Of a stretch of 64,000 bases of DNA, positions 62,198-64,000 are shown in pieces. Within the stretch, counting starts at the first letter, position 1. The number at the start of each line of letters is the position of its first letter. The stretch is from Promethearchaeota archaeon (GTDB taxonomy: Archaea > Asgardarchaeota > Lokiarchaeia > Sigyniarchaeales > SOKP01), in assembly GCA_030599585.1 (NCBI GenBank), contig JAUVNS010000013.1, positions 1 through 64,000 on the forward strand, written 5' to 3'. A program made the position numbers and the translations under genes. Under the pieces are notes generated by a model. The model had not been told where the DNA came from. It searched no databases and saw only the letters and a list, made by a program, of their open reading frames with translations.

Positions 62198-63310
62198 CTA
62201 GATTAAATTATTCATAAAGTCTTCCTTACGCTTGATTTTAGATTGAGAAAACTGAGATATCAACTCAATCATCTTATGTTTTTTGTTCGCATCTAAATCT
62301 GCACAACTGATAATTCCACTTTCAAGAACTTGAGAAAATATCCTACTACCTTTTTCTGTTCGTGGAATAACAGTAGTGTATTTATCAGACGATCCTAAAC
62401 CCCCAAATGATATATCCGCATAAATATTAGTAAAATCATCACAAGCGTTACAAGCTGGACGCATATATTTCTTCAAATGATTAAATGGAATATGGATAAT
62501 TTTTTCCCCATTTCCATCGTCTTTTAATTTTAAAATAACGTCTTCTTTAATATTAATTTTTTTAATATCAGAAAATTTGATGTTAAAATCCTTCTCAAAC
62601 CTTTCTAACTGTGATTTTTCAAAAAAAAAGTTTTCGTAGCAAAATAATCCAAGACAAATTTCTACATTTTCAGACGGAGTAACCCCAAGGTCTTGCATAC
62701 ATCTAATTGTATAAAGTTGACAAGGAGTGCCTACTACAGCTAACTTTTTGAATTTATAATAATTTAATTCAGAAATTGAACTTGTATATGTAGAAAACTT
62801 CTGGATTTCATCTAACTGTGGTGTAATATCTAACATAGTTCCAGAGGCCTTTAATAAATCATATTTACTATCAGCAAAAGTTGCTTCCCTTACAAAAGGG
62901 GCATCTGTCTTAGAAACAATTGCACCATCAATCATTTTTTTTTCAATCATAAAATTAATTATTGAATTAACCACGCCACCATCAGTGCCATTTTCTAAAA
63001 AATTTTTATCTATAGCTTGGCAGGAATATATATCTTCATAATGCCCTATTGGCAAGGAAGAAAAATTAGTAAATTGGTATGTTTTATTGAGATCATCATC
63101 TAAAACATGGGTTTGTGGGCATATATAATAACAGATACCGCATTCAAGACACTTATCCTTATGAATGTATTCCGGAGGCAAGTAAGGGTCTATAAATCCT
63201 ATAACTTCGTATTCTGCTGCATTACAAAAAGACACACATCCTCCACATTCCTCACAAATGCCTCGATTGTGGACTTCCTCAATTAAATCCTGAAATGTTT
63301 TTAAACTCAT
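62198..63310 (-). CDS. FrhB-like F420/flavin-dependent dehydrogenase beta subunit with two ferredoxin motifs
   Basis: The 370-residue protein has two N-terminal [4Fe-4S] motifs (CEECGGCVSFC and CLECGICYYICP). The FrhB C-terminal domain follows: GTDGGVVNSIINFMIE, VVGTPCQLYTIRCMQDLG, CNACDDFTNIYADISFGG. FrhB-type subunits bind FAD and react with F420 or a similar hydride carrier. With HdrA and MvhD in the same operon it likely feeds electrons in or out of the complex. It starts 9 bp after the previous FrhB-like gene. Confidence 0.85.
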   Translation of the reverse strand: MSLKTFQDLIEEVHNRGICEECGGCVSFCNAAEYEVIGFIDPYLPPEYIHKDKCLECGICYYICPQTHVLDDDLNKTYQFTNFSSLPIGHYEDIYSCQAIDKNFLENGTDGGVVNSIINFMIEKKMIDGAIVSKTDAPFVREATFADSKYDLLKASGTMLDITPQLDEIQKFSTYTSSISELNYYKFKKLAVVGTPCQLYTIRCMQDLGVTPSENVEICLGLFCYENFFFEKSQLERFEKDFNIKFSDIKKINIKEDVILKLKDDGNGEKIIHIPFNHLKKYMRPACNACDDFTNIYADISFGGLGSSDKYTTVIPRTEKGSRIFSQVLESGIISCADLDANKKHKMIELISQFSQSKIKRKEDFMNNLI

Positions 63311-63319
63311 AAGTTTAAA

Positions 63320-64000
63320 TTAACTCTCCATCTTGTTTTGTTTTAAATTAATTGGTTTACATTTTTTTCTTTTTATTCCTGCAATTCTTTCGAGCAATCC
63401 CTGACCTGGTTTAACTTCTTTTAAACTTTTTGTTTCTATTAACCCAGCTCCAACAACATCATTAAATAACTTTTCGCCTTCTTTTGTTCGAGTTATAACG
63501 GAAGAAAATCCTGCTTGCGAACCAATTGACCCAACAGATATATCAGCATAATCAGAAGTTAAATCTTCACAAAAATGACAATTATCTCGGGCATAGGATT
63601 GGATTTCTTTCAGATCAACTTTTAATTCTTCTCCTGATGTTAAATTAATTATAAATTTACCTTTATCTATGTTCATTTTTGTTAATTCGTCAATCTCTTT
63701 ATCAAATTTATCTTTTATCAGCTCTATTATGTCTGAATAAGGGAATGACTCCATACAGAAAAGCCCTATTTTATATTTTATATTATCAAAAAATGGCAAC
63801 CCACTTGGAAATAAGGTGCCTTTCTCAATTGCTTTCATCATACAAGGAACACCCACAAAGGCTAAATTCTTATAATTTTTTGCTTTGTCAATAATATTCA
63901 AGGAAGGAGAATTTGCGTATTTAGTTCCTCCTGTTTTGTAAAGATCTTTAACATCATCTACAATAATAGGTTCAGGTCTCCATATATCTTTCGAATGTTG
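63320..64000 (-). CDS. FrhB-like subunit (partial, 5' end beyond right edge)
   Basis: The frame is open to position 64000 (upstream codons encode RPEPIIVDDVKDLYKTGGTK), so the start is outside the window. A TTG at 63901 is internal and not the start. Motifs are TGGTKYANSP, FVGVPCMMKAIEKG and CHFCEDLTSDYADISVGS, typical of FrhB. It is the first visible gene of the redox operon and a paralogue of its neighbour. A ferredoxin part may lie in the missing N-terminus. Confidence 0.85.
   Translation of the reverse strand, partial: QHSKDIWRPEPIIVDDVKDLYKTGGTKYANSPSLNIIDKAKNYKNLAFVGVPCMMKAIEKGTLFPSGLPFFDNIKYKIGLFCMESFPYSDIIELIKDKFDKEIDELTKMNIDKGKFIINLTSGEELKVDLKEIQSYARDNCHFCEDLTSDYADISVGSIGSQAGFSSVITRTKEGEKLFNDVVGAGLIETKSLKEVKPGQGLLERIAGIKRKKCKPINLKQNKMES

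Noticed and set aside
54261-63310. Methanogen-type methane metabolism
   Set aside because: HdrA, MvhD and FrhB homologues are widespread outside methanogens, and no methyl-coenzyme M reductase or hydrogenase gene is seen here.
1-64000. tRNA, rRNA, insertion sequences, prophage
   Set aside because: I found no cloverleaf with a T-arm motif, no rRNA signature, no transposase or integrase motif and no terminal inverted repeats with target duplication.

Overview
The window looks like chromosome of an Asgard archaeon, most likely of the Lokiarchaeia type. This is inferred from gene content; no rRNA is present to confirm it. It is AT-rich and shows archaeal features (T-run terminators, TATA-like boxes, Shine-Dalgarno sites inside operons). 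It carries a longin-GTPase-roadblock fusion, a stand-alone roadblock/LC7 protein, NosD-like beta-helix surface proteins, an HdrA/MvhD/FrhB-type electron-transfer operon, a thiolase next to an HMG-CoA-synthase-like protein, and a SNF2 helicase with a SWIM-finger partner. No tRNA, rRNA, CRISPR array, transposon or prophage was recognised.

Layout. Positions 1-11056 hold one minus-strand frame that stays open to the left edge: the first 3685 residues of a giant secreted protein made of tandem repeats, beta-propellers and NosD-like beta-helix modules. At 11.6-14.3 kb is a second beta-helix protein with a transmembrane helix and a cytosolic domain that looks longin/roadblock-like. At 14.5-19.6 kb is a small-GTPase signalling neighbourhood: a coiled-coil zinc-ribbon protein, the three-domain GTPase, a small zinc-ribbon protein and a roadblock protein. 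At 19.7-24.1 kb are thiolase, HMGS-like/DUF35, GNAT and an unknown protein. At 24.2-29.6 kb are an enolase-superfamily enzyme and the SNF2/SWIM pair. At 29.7-40.6 kb is sugar metabolism: an MBL protein, GH2, GH4, an M28-like peptidase, and a tight three-gene operon of FSA-type transaldolase, fucose-isomerase-like protein and GH31 sulfoquinovosidase-like glycosidase. At 40.7-44.9 kb is a secreted trypsin-like protease with six repeats. At 45-54 kb are AlaX, a type I sulfatase, a GPH sugar symporter, M28 peptidase, membrane proteins and an MFS transporter. At 54.3-64 kb is a minus-strand redox operon (FrhB, FrhB, HdrC/B-like, double-module HdrA, MvhD) followed by a second HdrA paralogue.

How the genes may work together. 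The organism looks like a heterotroph that takes apart sugars, sulfated compounds and proteins outside the cell, imports products through GPH/MFS carriers and disposes of electrons through a flavin-based HdrA/MvhD complex. The most striking unit is 36600-40600. Its three genes match in kind the glycosidase, isomerase and transaldolase of the sulfo-transaldolase route of sulfoquinovose breakdown known from Firmicutes. The GH31 protein keeps four of the five sulfonate-pocket residues of E. coli YihQ at a constant numbering offset, and the transaldolase has lost the usual phosphate-binding Arg. This points to an archaeal sulfoglycolysis module, although the step that handles sulfolactaldehyde is not in the window.
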